A stretch of 64,000 nucleotides of DNA, taken from Chitinophagaceae bacterium. GTDB lineage: Bacteria; Bacteroidota; Bacteroidia; Chitinophagales; Chitinophagaceae. The translations under genes and the position numbers were made by a program. Shown here in pieces: positions 33,059 through 42,706 of this stretch (the first letter of the stretch is position 1; each line of letters opens with the position of its first letter). The DNA lies in the NCBI GenBank assembly GCA_004028795.1, contig SAIW01000008.1:124001-188000 (forward strand). Direction: 5' to 3'. The notes below the pieces were generated by a model that worked only from the letters and a program-made list of their open reading frames with translations, ran no database searches and was not told the DNA's origin.

Positions 33059-35233
33059 ATGAAGAAATTTTACCTATCGCTTTTATATTCAGTAATTGTA
33101 CTTACAAGCCTTGCCCAGTCTGCATTTTCGCAGGATGATATTCCGCCGATGCGTAGATTACATCATGATAATATTGATAAAAGCCAATTGCAGTTAATTA
33201 AGGTTTATGGCGGCGATGGCAAAGTTTTTTTAGCAACTAACGACGAAGGCTTAAATCTTCAACTCACACAAAACATTATTTCTAAGGTTGATAAACTGCA
33301 ACAACAGGTAGAAAAAGACAGCAGTTTTACTGAAAACGATAAATACATATGGCTTCGCAGCATTAATGATATGCTTACAGATTTTACCAACGCCTGTAAG
33401 TATAAAGTAGTAAAAGGTATTATGGTGGTTGATTACATTAATGCCTATAAACAAGCCATGCAACTGCAAATAAAAAATTTGCCTGTAACAAGTGTTGTAC
33501 AGCAAAACGAATTGGAAATAGGAAATATATTGTTGCAGAATTTTGTGTTTCAGCAAAATGCAGGAGTAAAAGATTGTAAGAATATCTTGGTTTATAAAAG
33601 ATGCCAACGTAACCCTGATAAAATTTTTACTATTTTAAATGAACATCCTGACGTTCCCTTTGCAGATAGTTTATTAAATGTTGAGGCGTTTAAAGACCCT
33701 GAACGTTTTTATAATTATGCAGCAGTGAATAACCCCTTAGGTAATAAAATTCGAACTGTAAAACTTCCTTTGGTAAAAACAATTTCGCAATTGGCAACTA
33801 TTCCTTCAGGCCGTTTTTATTTTCCTTTTTTAGATGAGTTATACCACAATCAAATAAGCATAGACTCTATTACCAATGCAATGGCTGATGATGAGCATTA
33901 TTATAAACTGCTTGTTGCAACACAAATAAAATATGCAGCAAGAGCTAAACGTGCAGATACGCCAATGGTAATGAAAGTATTAACAGAGAAATTAAAAACT
34001 AAGGGCATTGAAACTTATGTGAATGAAATAAATGCGTTGCATGATGAAAAGAGTGATATTGTAAGATTTAAAAAGATTGAAAGCCTTACTCCCGCTGAAT
34101 TGTATTATTTGTGTGTTTTAGGGGAAGAAGAAATTTATACCAGTAGTTATTTAGGTGTTTATAAAAGAATTTTTGAACGAATGAAACCTGCCAGAGCAGA
34201 CAGTTTATTAAATGCTGTAGCGTTTGATTATTATAAAAAGTTCATTCGTATGGCTGCTGCTTATAATACATTAGATGATTTTTTTAAACGAATGGATAAA
34301 CCTGTTGCTGAAAAACTGATGCAGAGTTTTGTTGACGGTTTAGAAAAAACTTCAACCTTAGAAGATGCAGTTGATGTAGCGGATTCCTATGCAAGTATAA
34401 GCGACAGTACCATTAAAAAAATTATGGTTAAAAGAATTAATTATAATCTACAGCAAAACACAACTGCTAAAAATAAAAGAGGTATTATTATTTACAGTTT
34501 GCTGAATACTATTTTTAACAGTACAGATAACAGTTCAAGTGCGGAAGCATTGCAATTATTAACACCCATTACTTTAATGCCTTTAAAATTATTGATTGAT
34601 ACAACGCGTAAAAAAATTGATGTATTACAGTTCTTTTATGGAGATAAAGACGGAGCCAATGTCTTCAATGCTTTTATCAGTAATTTCTCCAACGGTAATT
34701 GGAAAAAAATTGATAAAAAAGAATGGATAGAAGTATCATCCATTAAAGGCACACCTATTACTATTTATGCCAATAAACCTTTAGATGAAAAACAGGATTT
34801 AGATACCAAAGCTCAGGAAGATTTGCAGGATTATTTAGACTCTTTAGATGTTCATCCCACAGTTGTAATACATCGTGGACATAGTTATTACGTAAAACAA
34901 ACCATTCAACAATTACCATCTTCTGCAAAAGTTGTTTTATTGGGAAGTTGCGGGGGCTATCACAGTTTGAATGATGTATTGGCAACCTGTCCTGGTGCTC
35001 ATATTATTGCATCCAAACAAGTTGGTACAGGTGCGGTAAATATTCGTTTAATTAATTCCATAACAGAAACATTAAGGCAGGGTAAAGACCTTAACTGGCC
35101 TGTATTGTGGAAGAATTTAGAAGCAGGTTTAAAAACAGATATGAAAGAAAAGTTCGACGATTATGTACCGCCTCATAAAAACTTAGGAGCTGTTTTTATT
35201 ATTGCTTATAACAATGCTATGAGTAATAAATAA
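33059..35233 (+). CDS. Secreted protein of unknown family with a caspase-like His/Cys arrangement
   Basis: A 724-residue protein with a signal peptide (MKKFYLSLLYSVIVLTSLAQ, cut after about residue 25). Most of it is helical with no motif I know. Near the C-terminus TVVIHRGHSYYV (H605, H608) is followed after a helix by AKVVLLGSCGGYHS (C631): hydrophobic strand, His, helix, strand, Ser-Cys-Gly, the order of the catalytic dyad in clan CD (caspase/gingipain-like) peptidases. This is an inference; sequence identity to a named family was not tested. ATG 33050 (MIRMKK) is an alternative start. TATTTTTG at 33035-33042 matches the TAnnTTTG promoter element. Confidence 0.7.
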   Translation: MKKFYLSLLYSVIVLTSLAQSAFSQDDIPPMRRLHHDNIDKSQLQLIKVYGGDGKVFLATNDEGLNLQLTQNIISKVDKLQQQVEKDSSFTENDKYIWLRSINDMLTDFTNACKYKVVKGIMVVDYINAYKQAMQLQIKNLPVTSVVQQNELEIGNILLQNFVFQQNAGVKDCKNILVYKRCQRNPDKIFTILNEHPDVPFADSLLNVEAFKDPERFYNYAAVNNPLGNKIRTVKLPLVKTISQLATIPSGRFYFPFLDELYHNQISIDSITNAMADDEHYYKLLVATQIKYAARAKRADTPMVMKVLTEKLKTKGIETYVNEINALHDEKSDIVRFKKIESLTPAELYYLCVLGEEEIYTSSYLGVYKRIFERMKPARADSLLNAVAFDYYKKFIRMAAAYNTLDDFFKRMDKPVAEKLMQSFVDGLEKTSTLEDAVDVADSYASISDSTIKKIMVKRINYNLQQNTTAKNKRGIIIYSLLNTIFNSTDNSSSAEALQLLTPITLMPLKLLIDTTRKKIDVLQFFYGDKDGANVFNAFISNFSNGNWKKIDKKEWIEVSSIKGTPITIYANKPLDEKQDLDTKAQEDLQDYLDSLDVHPTVVIHRGHSYYVKQTIQQLPSSAKVVLLGSCGGYHSLNDVLATCPGAHIIASKQVGTGAVNIRLINSITETLRQGKDLNWPVLWKNLEAGLKTDMKEKFDDYVPPHKNLGAVFIIAYNNAMSNK

Positions 35234-35277
35234 CAGGTAGTGCATTACACATGCAATACCTGTTTTAAAAAGCAGCA

Positions 35278-35601
35278 TTATTTTTCTTTAATTTCTTCAG
35301 TAAAATCCTCATCTTCTTCAATAAAAGTTTCACTATTTAGCTCCTCGTACCACTCTTCGTCTTCCTCCTCTTCTTCAAATAAATTTTGGTATATAACAAC
35401 CTGCTCTTCCGTAAGTTCTTCTATTACTTCAAATACATCATTTGTTTTCTTTCTCCAGAAAGTAGATTCATAATCATCGTGATGTTCAATAAGAATACAG
35501 TTTTCAGTTTCCATTAAAGGCTGAATTAATACGATATCTTCACCTTCATTCTCAATTACTAAATAAAAGTGATTGATTTTTAAAGTTGCATAATTTGCCA
35601 T
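35278..35601 (-). CDS. Small acidic hypothetical protein
   Basis: A 107-residue protein with a beta-rich N-terminal half (ATLKINHFYLVIENEGEDIVLIQP) and a strongly acidic C-terminal half (a run of E/D from about residue 75, including FEEEEEDEEWYEEL). No signal or membrane segment. I do not recognise it. The opposite strand carries a serine-rich frame, which is the mirror of the Glu codons and not a gene. Its ATG and clean coding frame between two intergenic spacers support a real gene. Confidence 0.65.
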   Translation of the reverse strand: MANYATLKINHFYLVIENEGEDIVLIQPLMETENCILIEHHDDYESTFWRKKTNDVFEVIEELTEEQVVIYQNLFEEEEEDEEWYEELNSETFIEEDEDFTEEIKEK

Positions 35602-35674
35602 AATAATTATTTTTATAAAGGTTATAAATCAGTTTAAGCTGGTTATTGTATAATTATTATGTTTATGTTACTAA

Positions 35675-36316
35675 TTATTCTTTCACAAAAGGGTTAAACT
35701 TTTTTTCATGCCCTAAGGTTGTGCTTCTTCCGTGACCACTGTACACAACAGTTTCATCTGGTAAAATAAATAATTGCTCTTTTATGCTTTTCATTAATGT
35801 ATTATAATCACCGAAAAGCAAATCCGTTCTTCCTACACTTTCGCGAAACAAAACATCGCCTCCGATTAAGAAATGTTGCCTGGCATTGTAAAAGCAAATA
35901 CTTCCGGGGCTATGACCGGGTGCTAACAAAATTTTCAATTCATCTTCATCTAAAAAAATACTATTGCCTTCTTTTAAAAAATGTAATGGCCCTTTATAAT
36001 TTGTAAATGGTAACCCCCATTTAATACCGCTTTCAGGGGCAACCGCTAACATTTTTTCTTCGTTTGGATGAATATGCAATTCCAATCCGAATTCTTTGTA
36101 AACCCAGTTATTACCAAACACATGATCTAAATGGCAATGCGTATTTAAAAGCATTACAGGGGTTAATTTTTTCTGAAGAATAAAATTTTTTAACTTTTCT
36201 TCTTCAGCAGTAAAATAACAACCGGGGTCTATAATAACAGCGTTTCCGTTTTCGTTGAAAAGCACATAAGTATTTTCCTGAACGGGACTAAAAACAAACG
36301 AGGCAACGTTAATCAT
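35675..36316 (-). CDS. MBL-fold metallo-hydrolase (hydroxyacylglutathione hydrolase-like)
   Basis: A 213-residue metallo-beta-lactamase-fold enzyme. Zinc ligands follow the HxHxDH rule in NTHCHLDHVFGN (about residues 58-69), with later ligands in APGHSPGS, GGDVLFRESVGRTD and YSGHGRST. The pattern fits the glyoxalase II/persulfide-dioxygenase-like group that hydrolyses thioesters. Cytoplasmic. Probably co-transcribed with the acidic protein downstream (73-bp gap). The real substrate is not determined by sequence. Confidence 0.88.
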   Translation of the reverse strand: MINVASFVFSPVQENTYVLFNENGNAVIIDPGCYFTAEEEKLKNFILQKKLTPVMLLNTHCHLDHVFGNNWVYKEFGLELHIHPNEEKMLAVAPESGIKWGLPFTNYKGPLHFLKEGNSIFLDEDELKILLAPGHSPGSICFYNARQHFLIGGDVLFRESVGRTDLLFGDYNTLMKSIKEQLFILPDETVVYSGHGRSTTLGHEKKFNPFVKE

Positions 36317-36439
36317 AATGAATTCATCTTTTACAAAACTAATTACCTAATTTTAACAAGTATAGTAGGGATGGCATTTTAACTGAAAGTATCTTCACTT
36401 TTTATTGATTTTGTTCTCCCTTTTTTAAACAGCAAGGAT

Positions 36440-39400
36440 ATGCAAATGAAACGATTGATTTATAAAAGTTTTCTTCTGCTTGCTATGGTATTACCCTTTG
36501 CAGTGCAGGCACAGGTTAATACTGTTGAATACGGAAAGAACAGATTACAGTTTAAGAAGTTTAAATGGAAATTTTATCAATCTCCCAACTTTAATACATA
36601 CACTTCTCAAAACGGAACAGAGCTGGGAAAATTTGCATCGCAGGTTGCAGAAGAAGAATTGCCGCAATTAGAAGCTTTCATTGAATATTCATTACAACGC
36701 AGAACAAACCTTGTTGTTTACAATAGTTATGATGAGTATAAACAAAGCAATATCGGTTTAGGAATAGATTGGCAAAATGCAGGTGGATTAACCAAATTAG
36801 TGAATAATAAATTGGTTGTTTATTTTGATGGAAACCATGCCAATCTTCGCCGCCAGATACGTGAAGGTATTGCAAGAGTATTGGTTGAAAATTTATTATT
36901 CGGAGATGATATTGGTGAAGTAGCCAGCAATGCAGCTTTATTAGATTTACCAAAATGGTTAACCGATGGTTATATTGAATATGCAGCAGAAGATTGGAGT
37001 ACTGTAAAAGATGATGAATTAAAGAGTGCTATGTTAAGCGGAGATTACAGCACGTTTTATCAATTTGCATTTGCAAAACCAACATTGGCTGGCCATGCTT
37101 TCTGGCATTATATAGCAGAGAAATACAAGAAAGAAAATGTCACTTACTTCTTATACTTGGCCCGCATTTATAAAAACTTGAACAATGCTTCTTTAAAAAT
37201 TACCAAGAAGAAATTTAAATTGGTATTACAGGAGTTTATGACTTATGAGCAGGATATTTATTATAAAGATATCCGCCAACGCCGCAATGCACCCAAAGGT
37301 GTTTTAAGTGTAAGTGAAGATGTGAGTAAGGCAGATTATTATCGCTTTCAGGCAAACCCCAATCCGAGAAATAATAACTATGCAGTTGTTGAATTTAAGA
37401 AAGGTGTTTACAGAGTTAAATACGTAGAAAATTTTTGGGATACAAAAGTATTATTGGATAAAGGAGTAAAAACTAACGAAGGAGATATCAATCCCAACTA
37501 TCCCATTCTTGCATGGGATGTAAAAGGAACAAGATTATTGGTTATTTATTTTGAAGCAGGTAAAACCAAAATGTTTGTGTACGATGTTATTGCCAAATAC
37601 AAACGCTTTAAGCAGGAAATAGATGGCTTTGAACAAATTTTAGATGCATCATTTATGTTAGATGCGAATACTTTGGTAATGAGTGCTGTAAAGAATGGTC
37701 ACCCTGATATCTTTACTTATAAAATTGAAGAACAAAAAACTACACAATTAACCAATGATGTGTATGCAGATTTAAACCCCACATTTGTTTCATTCCCTAA
37801 CAGAACGGGAATCATTTTTGCATCTAACCGTCCTACCCCTGATGCCGTTGGTACAGATACAACTTTACCAAGCAAAAACAGGTATAATATTTTTCTAATC
37901 GATTTATTAAACAACTCAAAAACAAAACAAATTACACAGCTTACCAATTTAAAATTCGGTAATGCATCTTATCCAATGCAATACAATACCAATCACTTCA
38001 CTTATATATCAGATGAAAACGGTATTGGCAATCGTTGGGCAGGTTTTTTCTCAACACAAAGAACAGGCTTAGATACTTTGTATTATGTAGGGGAAGAATT
38101 GTTGCGTAATCCATCACCAAAAGAATTAGACTCAACTTTAACTGCATGGCGTAAACAAGAAGCAGATAGCATCAGTTATTTTCAGGTGTATAAAGATTCA
38201 ACGTATACATTCCCTATTACAAACTATCAAAGCTCACTATTAGAATCAAGAATTGCAGGAAATAACGGTCAGGTAAGTGAAACAAGAAGAGAAGGCGATT
38301 ATAAATATTTGTATAAGCTGAAGGTGAATGAAGAAGCGTTAACAAAGCGTAATGTAAATGCAAGGCCAACAGAATATATGAAGAAGTTAATAAGCGATAA
38401 TAAAATTGCTGAAGGAAAAGCAACAGTTTACAAACCTTCAACACAGCCAAATACAACAGATACTACTTCTAATAAAAAACCTAAAAAAGTTTTTCAAACA
38501 GAGTTTGATAATGAAAAGCCTGATACAAGTTCAGCAACTGCTATAACAACAGTTACAAATAATCAGCCACTTAAGAAAACATGGTTACAAAATTCAAAAC
38601 TGTTTAACTATCGTATGAAGTTTAGTGCCGATTATGTGTTGGCAGGTATAACAAATAATATTTTAGTAAACCGTTATCAGCCTTATGGTGGGGGAAATGG
38701 TCCTATTCAACTTGGTAATGGTAATGATTTCAACTTTACAACAAGATTTGGTGCATCAGACTTATTGGAAGATATAAAATTTATTGGGGGATATCGGTTA
38801 GGCGGAAACATAAAAGATAAAGATGTATTCTTTTCTGTAAAAAATTTCAGAAGAAGACTTGATTGGCAATTAACTTATTACCGAAGTAATGTTTCTAACT
38901 TTTATCCTGCAGGTGGTTATGATAATATGTTGTACACTAATCTCTATCAGGGAACAATATCGTATACTTTTGATGAAACAAGAAGAGTAAGTTTAACATT
39001 AGGTTATCGTGCAGATAGAGGTGTACTTAAATCTGTTGACCCTTCTTCTCTTATAACTCCTGATACATTAAATAAATATTTAGTTGGAAGAATAGAATAC
39101 GTTTACGACAATACAGTGAACCCTACGCAAAATATTTGGAATGGTTTAAGATGGAAAGTGTATTTAGACTTTAACCGCCCAACAGGCCCAGGTAATAACA
39201 ATACTTATAATTTAGGTTTCGATGCGAGAAACTATGTAAAAATTTACCGCAACTTTATTTGGGCAACAAGAGCTGCTGCGGATTTCAGTTGGGGTACACA
39301 AAAAATTATTTATTACTTAGGCGGTGTAGATGGTTGGATAGGCCCACGTTTCAACAGTATTAATACGCCTGCACAAGATCAAACCTATGCATTTCAATCA

Positions 39401-39799
39401 TTAGCAATTAATATGCGGGGCTATCCGCAAAATGTAGCTAATGGCAATAACGCTTTTGTAATAAACAGTGAATTGCGTTTACCGGTGTTTACCACTTTAT
39501 TAAACAAGCCGATTAATAATGCATTTATCAGAAACTTTCAATTGGTTCAATTTATAGATTTAGGTACTGCCTGGAATGGAAAGTACAACGGTATACAACG
39601 GCCGAGTGAGGTTTACACTAATGGTCCTGTGATAGTAAGAATAGATGCAGGTGGGTTAGGGCCTTTTGCGGGTGGTTATGGTTTTGGGGCACGCAGTACT
39701 TTGTTAGGCTATTTTATGAGAGCAGATTTAGCATGGCCGATGAAGGGAATATTCAGAGGGCAGCCACAATTCTATTTTGCTTTAGGATTTGATTTTTAA
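36440..39799 (+). CDS. Large exported protein: degenerate peptidase domain, PD40 repeats, outer-membrane barrel
   Basis: An 1119-residue protein with a signal peptide (cut after about residue 28, AVQAQ). The N-terminal domain resembles a gluzincin peptidase: LPKWLTDGYIEY (171-182) matches the downstream glutamate helix, but the position of HExxH reads REGIA (141-145), so zinc binding should be lost. The middle (about 310-560) holds TolB/PD40-like beta-propeller blades such as LNPTFVSFPNRTGIIFASNRP. The C-terminal third (from about 720) is a BamA/surface-antigen-like barrel ending in QFYFALGFDF. A role in envelope assembly is inference. ATG 36446 is an alternative start. Confidence 0.75.
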   Translation: MQMKRLIYKSFLLLAMVLPFAVQAQVNTVEYGKNRLQFKKFKWKFYQSPNFNTYTSQNGTELGKFASQVAEEELPQLEAFIEYSLQRRTNLVVYNSYDEYKQSNIGLGIDWQNAGGLTKLVNNKLVVYFDGNHANLRRQIREGIARVLVENLLFGDDIGEVASNAALLDLPKWLTDGYIEYAAEDWSTVKDDELKSAMLSGDYSTFYQFAFAKPTLAGHAFWHYIAEKYKKENVTYFLYLARIYKNLNNASLKITKKKFKLVLQEFMTYEQDIYYKDIRQRRNAPKGVLSVSEDVSKADYYRFQANPNPRNNNYAVVEFKKGVYRVKYVENFWDTKVLLDKGVKTNEGDINPNYPILAWDVKGTRLLVIYFEAGKTKMFVYDVIAKYKRFKQEIDGFEQILDASFMLDANTLVMSAVKNGHPDIFTYKIEEQKTTQLTNDVYADLNPTFVSFPNRTGIIFASNRPTPDAVGTDTTLPSKNRYNIFLIDLLNNSKTKQITQLTNLKFGNASYPMQYNTNHFTYISDENGIGNRWAGFFSTQRTGLDTLYYVGEELLRNPSPKELDSTLTAWRKQEADSISYFQVYKDSTYTFPITNYQSSLLESRIAGNNGQVSETRREGDYKYLYKLKVNEEALTKRNVNARPTEYMKKLISDNKIAEGKATVYKPSTQPNTTDTTSNKKPKKVFQTEFDNEKPDTSSATAITTVTNNQPLKKTWLQNSKLFNYRMKFSADYVLAGITNNILVNRYQPYGGGNGPIQLGNGNDFNFTTRFGASDLLEDIKFIGGYRLGGNIKDKDVFFSVKNFRRRLDWQLTYYRSNVSNFYPAGGYDNMLYTNLYQGTISYTFDETRRVSLTLGYRADRGVLKSVDPSSLITPDTLNKYLVGRIEYVYDNTVNPTQNIWNGLRWKVYLDFNRPTGPGNNNTYNLGFDARNYVKIYRNFIWATRAAADFSWGTQKIIYYLGGVDGWIGPRFNSINTPAQDQTYAFQSLAINMRGYPQNVANGNNAFVINSELRLPVFTTLLNKPINNAFIRNFQLVQFIDLGTAWNGKYNGIQRPSEVYTNGPVIVRIDAGGLGPFAGGYGFGARSTLLGYFMRADLAWPMKGIFRGQPQFYFALGFDF

Positions 39800-39846
39800 A
39801 ACCCGGACAAAGGTTTAAAATCTTGTCGGTGATTTTAGTAATAATT

Positions 39847-40497
39847 CTACTTGCCTCGCTCATATAAGCGGGGCAATTGTTTTATGGTGAAGTAAATTAT
39901 GCTTAACATACTTGCAAACAAAAAAGTGAAAGCCCATGCTTTAATAGATTGATGCGGATGAATTATTGTTCGGGCTGAAGCAAAAAATAAATCATCAGGG
40001 TTGGTAAGTATATCCCAACTGTTAAATCTTAAAAACCTTCCCAAATAAACACCATAACCGCAAAGTATTAAACTTACAATAACAGAAGCCTTTACCCAAA
40101 AAGGTTTTAAGTAGCTTGTTAAGAATTGCTCAACCTGTAATAAAGAAATAAAGCCCAGTAATAAACCATTCCAGGTTGCTATCATTACAATTAACAAATC
40201 ATACCACATAGGTACCGGTGGTCTTTTCATGTAATGAAAAATATCTGTAACTATATATGGGGCGTTAGGTAAGAACAACAACCAGCAAACTATTAAAACA
40301 ATTGCTTTAAAATTGAATGATAATTGTTTAGATAATCTTCTGCTGAATAAAAGCGGAACAATTGCTAAAAAAGTATTCCATGCGTAGAAAATATATGAGA
40401 GTTCATGAGTAATAATAATTCGTACGGTTAATAGTAACATGCTGAATGCAACAGAGAGTAACAGCATTTTTTCAAGAGAAGAAATTTTATTTTTCAT
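39847..40497 (-). CDS. DUF1361 membrane protein
   Basis: A 216-residue membrane protein with about six hydrophobic segments and the family blocks LLFSRRLSKQL and LFLPNAPYIVTDIFHY. Function of DUF1361 is unknown. It is the last gene of the five-gene minus-strand operon, 3 bp after dgkA. Its last codons lie within the terminator hairpin of the convergent 36440-39799 gene, so the hairpin does double duty. Confidence 0.85.
   Translation of the reverse strand: MKNKISSLEKMLLLSVAFSMLLLTVRIIITHELSYIFYAWNTFLAIVPLLFSRRLSKQLSFNFKAIVLIVCWLLFLPNAPYIVTDIFHYMKRPPVPMWYDLLIVMIATWNGLLLGFISLLQVEQFLTSYLKPFWVKASVIVSLILCGYGVYLGRFLRFNSWDILTNPDDLFFASARTIIHPHQSIKAWAFTFLFASMLSIIYFTIKQLPRLYERGK
39851..39882 (+). terminator. 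Terminator of the large barrel gene, overlapping a convergent coding end
   Basis: TTGCCTCGCT (39851-39860) and AGCGGGGCAA (39867-39876) form a 10-bp stem with one G-U pair and a TTGTTTT tail on the plus strand. It lies inside the final codons of the DUF1361 gene. Confidence 0.75.
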
Positions 40498-40500
40498 TTG

Positions 40501-40854
40501 TTAAAAAAGTTTCGGTAAGAAAATAATGATGCCTATAATAGCACTTATTAAACAGGCAAATAATACAGCACCTGCTGCTATATCTTTTGTTTGTTTAATG
40601 AAAGGGTGAACTTCAGGATGTACCGCATCGCATAGTTTTTCAATGGCACTATTCAACATCTCTAAACCTATAACTAAAGCAATACATAGCAATATAACCA
40701 TCCATTCACCCTTGTTAACCCCCAAACAAACACTTATTAAAACAGTAGTAATTGCAATAGCCATTTGAATCTTGGCATTTCTTTCTTTTTTAAAAAAGAA
40801 TAGTATACCGTTTACTGCGTTAGCTACAGCTTTAAGAAGTGTTTGTTGTTGCAT
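40501..40854 (-). CDS. dgkA: Diacylglycerol kinase family membrane protein (DgkA)
   Basis: Phosphorylates diacylglycerol or undecaprenol in the inner membrane. From ATG 40854 (MQQQTLLKAVANAVNG) it is 117 residues, the usual size; a TTG/ATG start farther upstream would run into creD and is rejected. Three membrane helices and the signature EMLNSAIEKLCDAVHPEVHP (ExxNTAIE-type metal site) are clear. In Gram-positive relatives the substrate is undecaprenol, and which lipid is used here is unknown. Fourth gene of the envelope operon, 10 bp after creD. Confidence 0.9.
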   Translation of the reverse strand: MQQQTLLKAVANAVNGILFFFKKERNAKIQMAIAITTVLISVCLGVNKGEWMVILLCIALVIGLEMLNSAIEKLCDAVHPEVHPFIKQTKDIAAGAVLFACLISAIIGIIIFLPKLF

Positions 40855-40864
40855 ATCTAAAGTT

Positions 40865-42664
40865 TTATAAATTATCAGTTTGAAGTGATAGATGAGGTTG
40901 ATACCAATTAATTTTTCTGCTTGCATACATTATTAATGCCAGTACAATAAATAGACCGATACTTCCTACCAAAAGAGCAGTATCTTCTAACCTTATCAAT
41001 ATAAAAATAAAGCTATATAAAATGCTTAAGACGGCAGCAAATACCAAAGCAGTTTTCCATTTTTTAAAATGACTGTTAGCATAAAATGTTATTAGAAGTA
41101 TAGTAGCCAGAGAAGCTATTAAATATGCATAGTCAAATAATATAAATTCACTTACGGAAAGCAACAATGTATAGAACACAATTAATGCTATGCCAACTAA
41201 CAAATATTGTACAGGATGAACGGGCTTATTTTGTATTAATTCAATAATAAAAAATAAGCCAAACGTTAAGCCAAGAAAAAGTAGAGCATATTTTACACAC
41301 CTGTTTGTTTTAGCATATTGATCTGCAGGTTGCACCATAGTAACACCAAATGCATAACTTTCTTTTTTAATGTTGGCATCTGTAAGTATTGTTGAAAAAG
41401 GAAGATTAGCTTTATTAAAACTCCATTTGGCAGTAAACCCTTGTATAGATATGTCGTGTGTATCAGGCAATACATTACCATCAAAAGAAGGGTTTCGCCA
41501 GTTTGATTGTAAATTAAATGAACTCGTACCGCTCAATGGAACAAAGTGTAATTGCTCACTTCCTTTCAGTTTTAAGCTGAAATTATAAGCAATTGTTTTT
41601 TTAAAATCTTCTGTATTTAAAATTACAGGTGCAGATAAGCCAATACTATCAATTGAATTATTTGGTAATCCCGGAGAAAGTTCATAATCAGTTCCGTTAA
41701 AATTTATAACGAGTTTTTCCTCAATTCCTTTATAATCACTTAAACCAAAACAAATTTTAGCTTCTTTAAGATTTGTTGCCTGTAAATCTATTTCTTTAGG
41801 AATTTTTATATTAAAGTTACCTTGGCTTTTTAAATCGCTTTTATAGAGTAATACTTTATAAATAGATCTTGCTCTTGTTTCAGGAATAATTGAACCTGAT
41901 ACATTCATATTTTCAGGAAGAATGAATAAATGTTTTTGAATACTTGTCGGCTTATCATCCTTGCTTTTATCAGTAACATCATAAGCTAAGTATAAATAAG
42001 GACCAGTAATAGTTTGAGCCGAAGACCATTTGTTATTTACTTCTTCAACTACTTCTTTGTTTCGATTTTCTCTTTCCAGTACAAGGTTTGACACAAACAT
42101 CATTGGAATAAGCATTCCCAGGATCAATCCCGCAGTAATGATGCCTTTAAAGAGTATTTTATTAGCATGAGAAGGTTCATTTGTTTGAACTCTGATTTCA
42201 TTAGTTTCCATTTTAATTGTTTTTAGAGATGAATAACTATTTGTAAAAAAATTATTGAGTTTTTTTAGAGAAAGTAACATTGCCACGGTAAATGCACCTG
42301 ATAATGGCAAACCGTAAAGCGTAGATGATTTGCCAAATTCATAAAACCAATGATTATCATTTTCAGTAACACTAAATAACCCTGCAATGCAACCATAAAT
42401 AGAAGTAATGGTTTGACCAATTGTAAATAGTAGTCGTATTTTTTTTGACTTTGAATAGTTACTCTCTTCTAACTTATAAATGGCAATATGTAAAAAAAGC
42501 AGAGCAGGTAAACTTCCTACCGCAGCAAAAAGAAAAACTAAAATAAAAACCGTAAATACATTTGTATTGCTATCAAACAAGTAATAAAATGCAACACCAA
42601 GCCCTAAGCAAAGACTTGTAAGCATCCATAACCGTAGCGGTAAAAATGTTTTTTTATTTTCCAT
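40865..42664 (-). CDS. creD: CreD-family inner-membrane protein with an extra N-terminal 4-TM domain
   Basis: A 599-residue protein from ATG 42664. The CreD part begins near residue 168 (KILFKGIITAGLILGMLIPM then LERENRNKEVVEEVNNKWS and AQTITGPYL), carries the large periplasmic domain and ends in about six membrane helices. Residues 10-135 hold four further helices that classical CreD lacks, joined by a METNEIR linker that itself could be an old start codon (M152, codon 42209-42211). CreD affects envelope integrity and beta-lactam response in gamma-proteobacteria. An operator-like palindrome lies 9-27 bp before the ATG. Confidence 0.88.
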   Translation of the reverse strand: MENKKTFLPLRLWMLTSLCLGLGVAFYYLFDSNTNVFTVFILVFLFAAVGSLPALLFLHIAIYKLEESNYSKSKKIRLLFTIGQTITSIYGCIAGLFSVTENDNHWFYEFGKSSTLYGLPLSGAFTVAMLLSLKKLNNFFTNSYSSLKTIKMETNEIRVQTNEPSHANKILFKGIITAGLILGMLIPMMFVSNLVLERENRNKEVVEEVNNKWSSAQTITGPYLYLAYDVTDKSKDDKPTSIQKHLFILPENMNVSGSIIPETRARSIYKVLLYKSDLKSQGNFNIKIPKEIDLQATNLKEAKICFGLSDYKGIEEKLVINFNGTDYELSPGLPNNSIDSIGLSAPVILNTEDFKKTIAYNFSLKLKGSEQLHFVPLSGTSSFNLQSNWRNPSFDGNVLPDTHDISIQGFTAKWSFNKANLPFSTILTDANIKKESYAFGVTMVQPADQYAKTNRCVKYALLFLGLTFGLFFIIELIQNKPVHPVQYLLVGIALIVFYTLLLSVSEFILFDYAYLIASLATILLITFYANSHFKKWKTALVFAAVLSILYSFIFILIRLEDTALLVGSIGLFIVLALIMYASRKINWYQPHLSLQTDNL

Positions 42665-42672
42665 TTTAAAAG

Positions 42673-42691
42673 TACTTTGAAAATCAAAGTA
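42673..42691 (-). promoter_or_regulatory. Palindromic operator upstream of creD
   Basis: TACTTTGAAAATCAAAGTA is a perfect palindrome with 7-bp arms and a 5-bp centre, beginning 9 bp upstream of the creD ATG. A near-identical palindrome precedes the first gene of the operon. It covers the TACTTTG that resembles a Bacteroidota -7 element on the minus strand, so binding would block initiation. Confidence 0.75.
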
Positions 42692-42706
42692 TAAATACAA
42701 AAAAAA

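Noticed and set aside
35240-35473. Plus-strand serine-rich frame opposite the acidic protein
   Set aside because: Runs of Ser come from the complement of Glu codons; the minus-strand gene has a proper start and a structured N-terminus.
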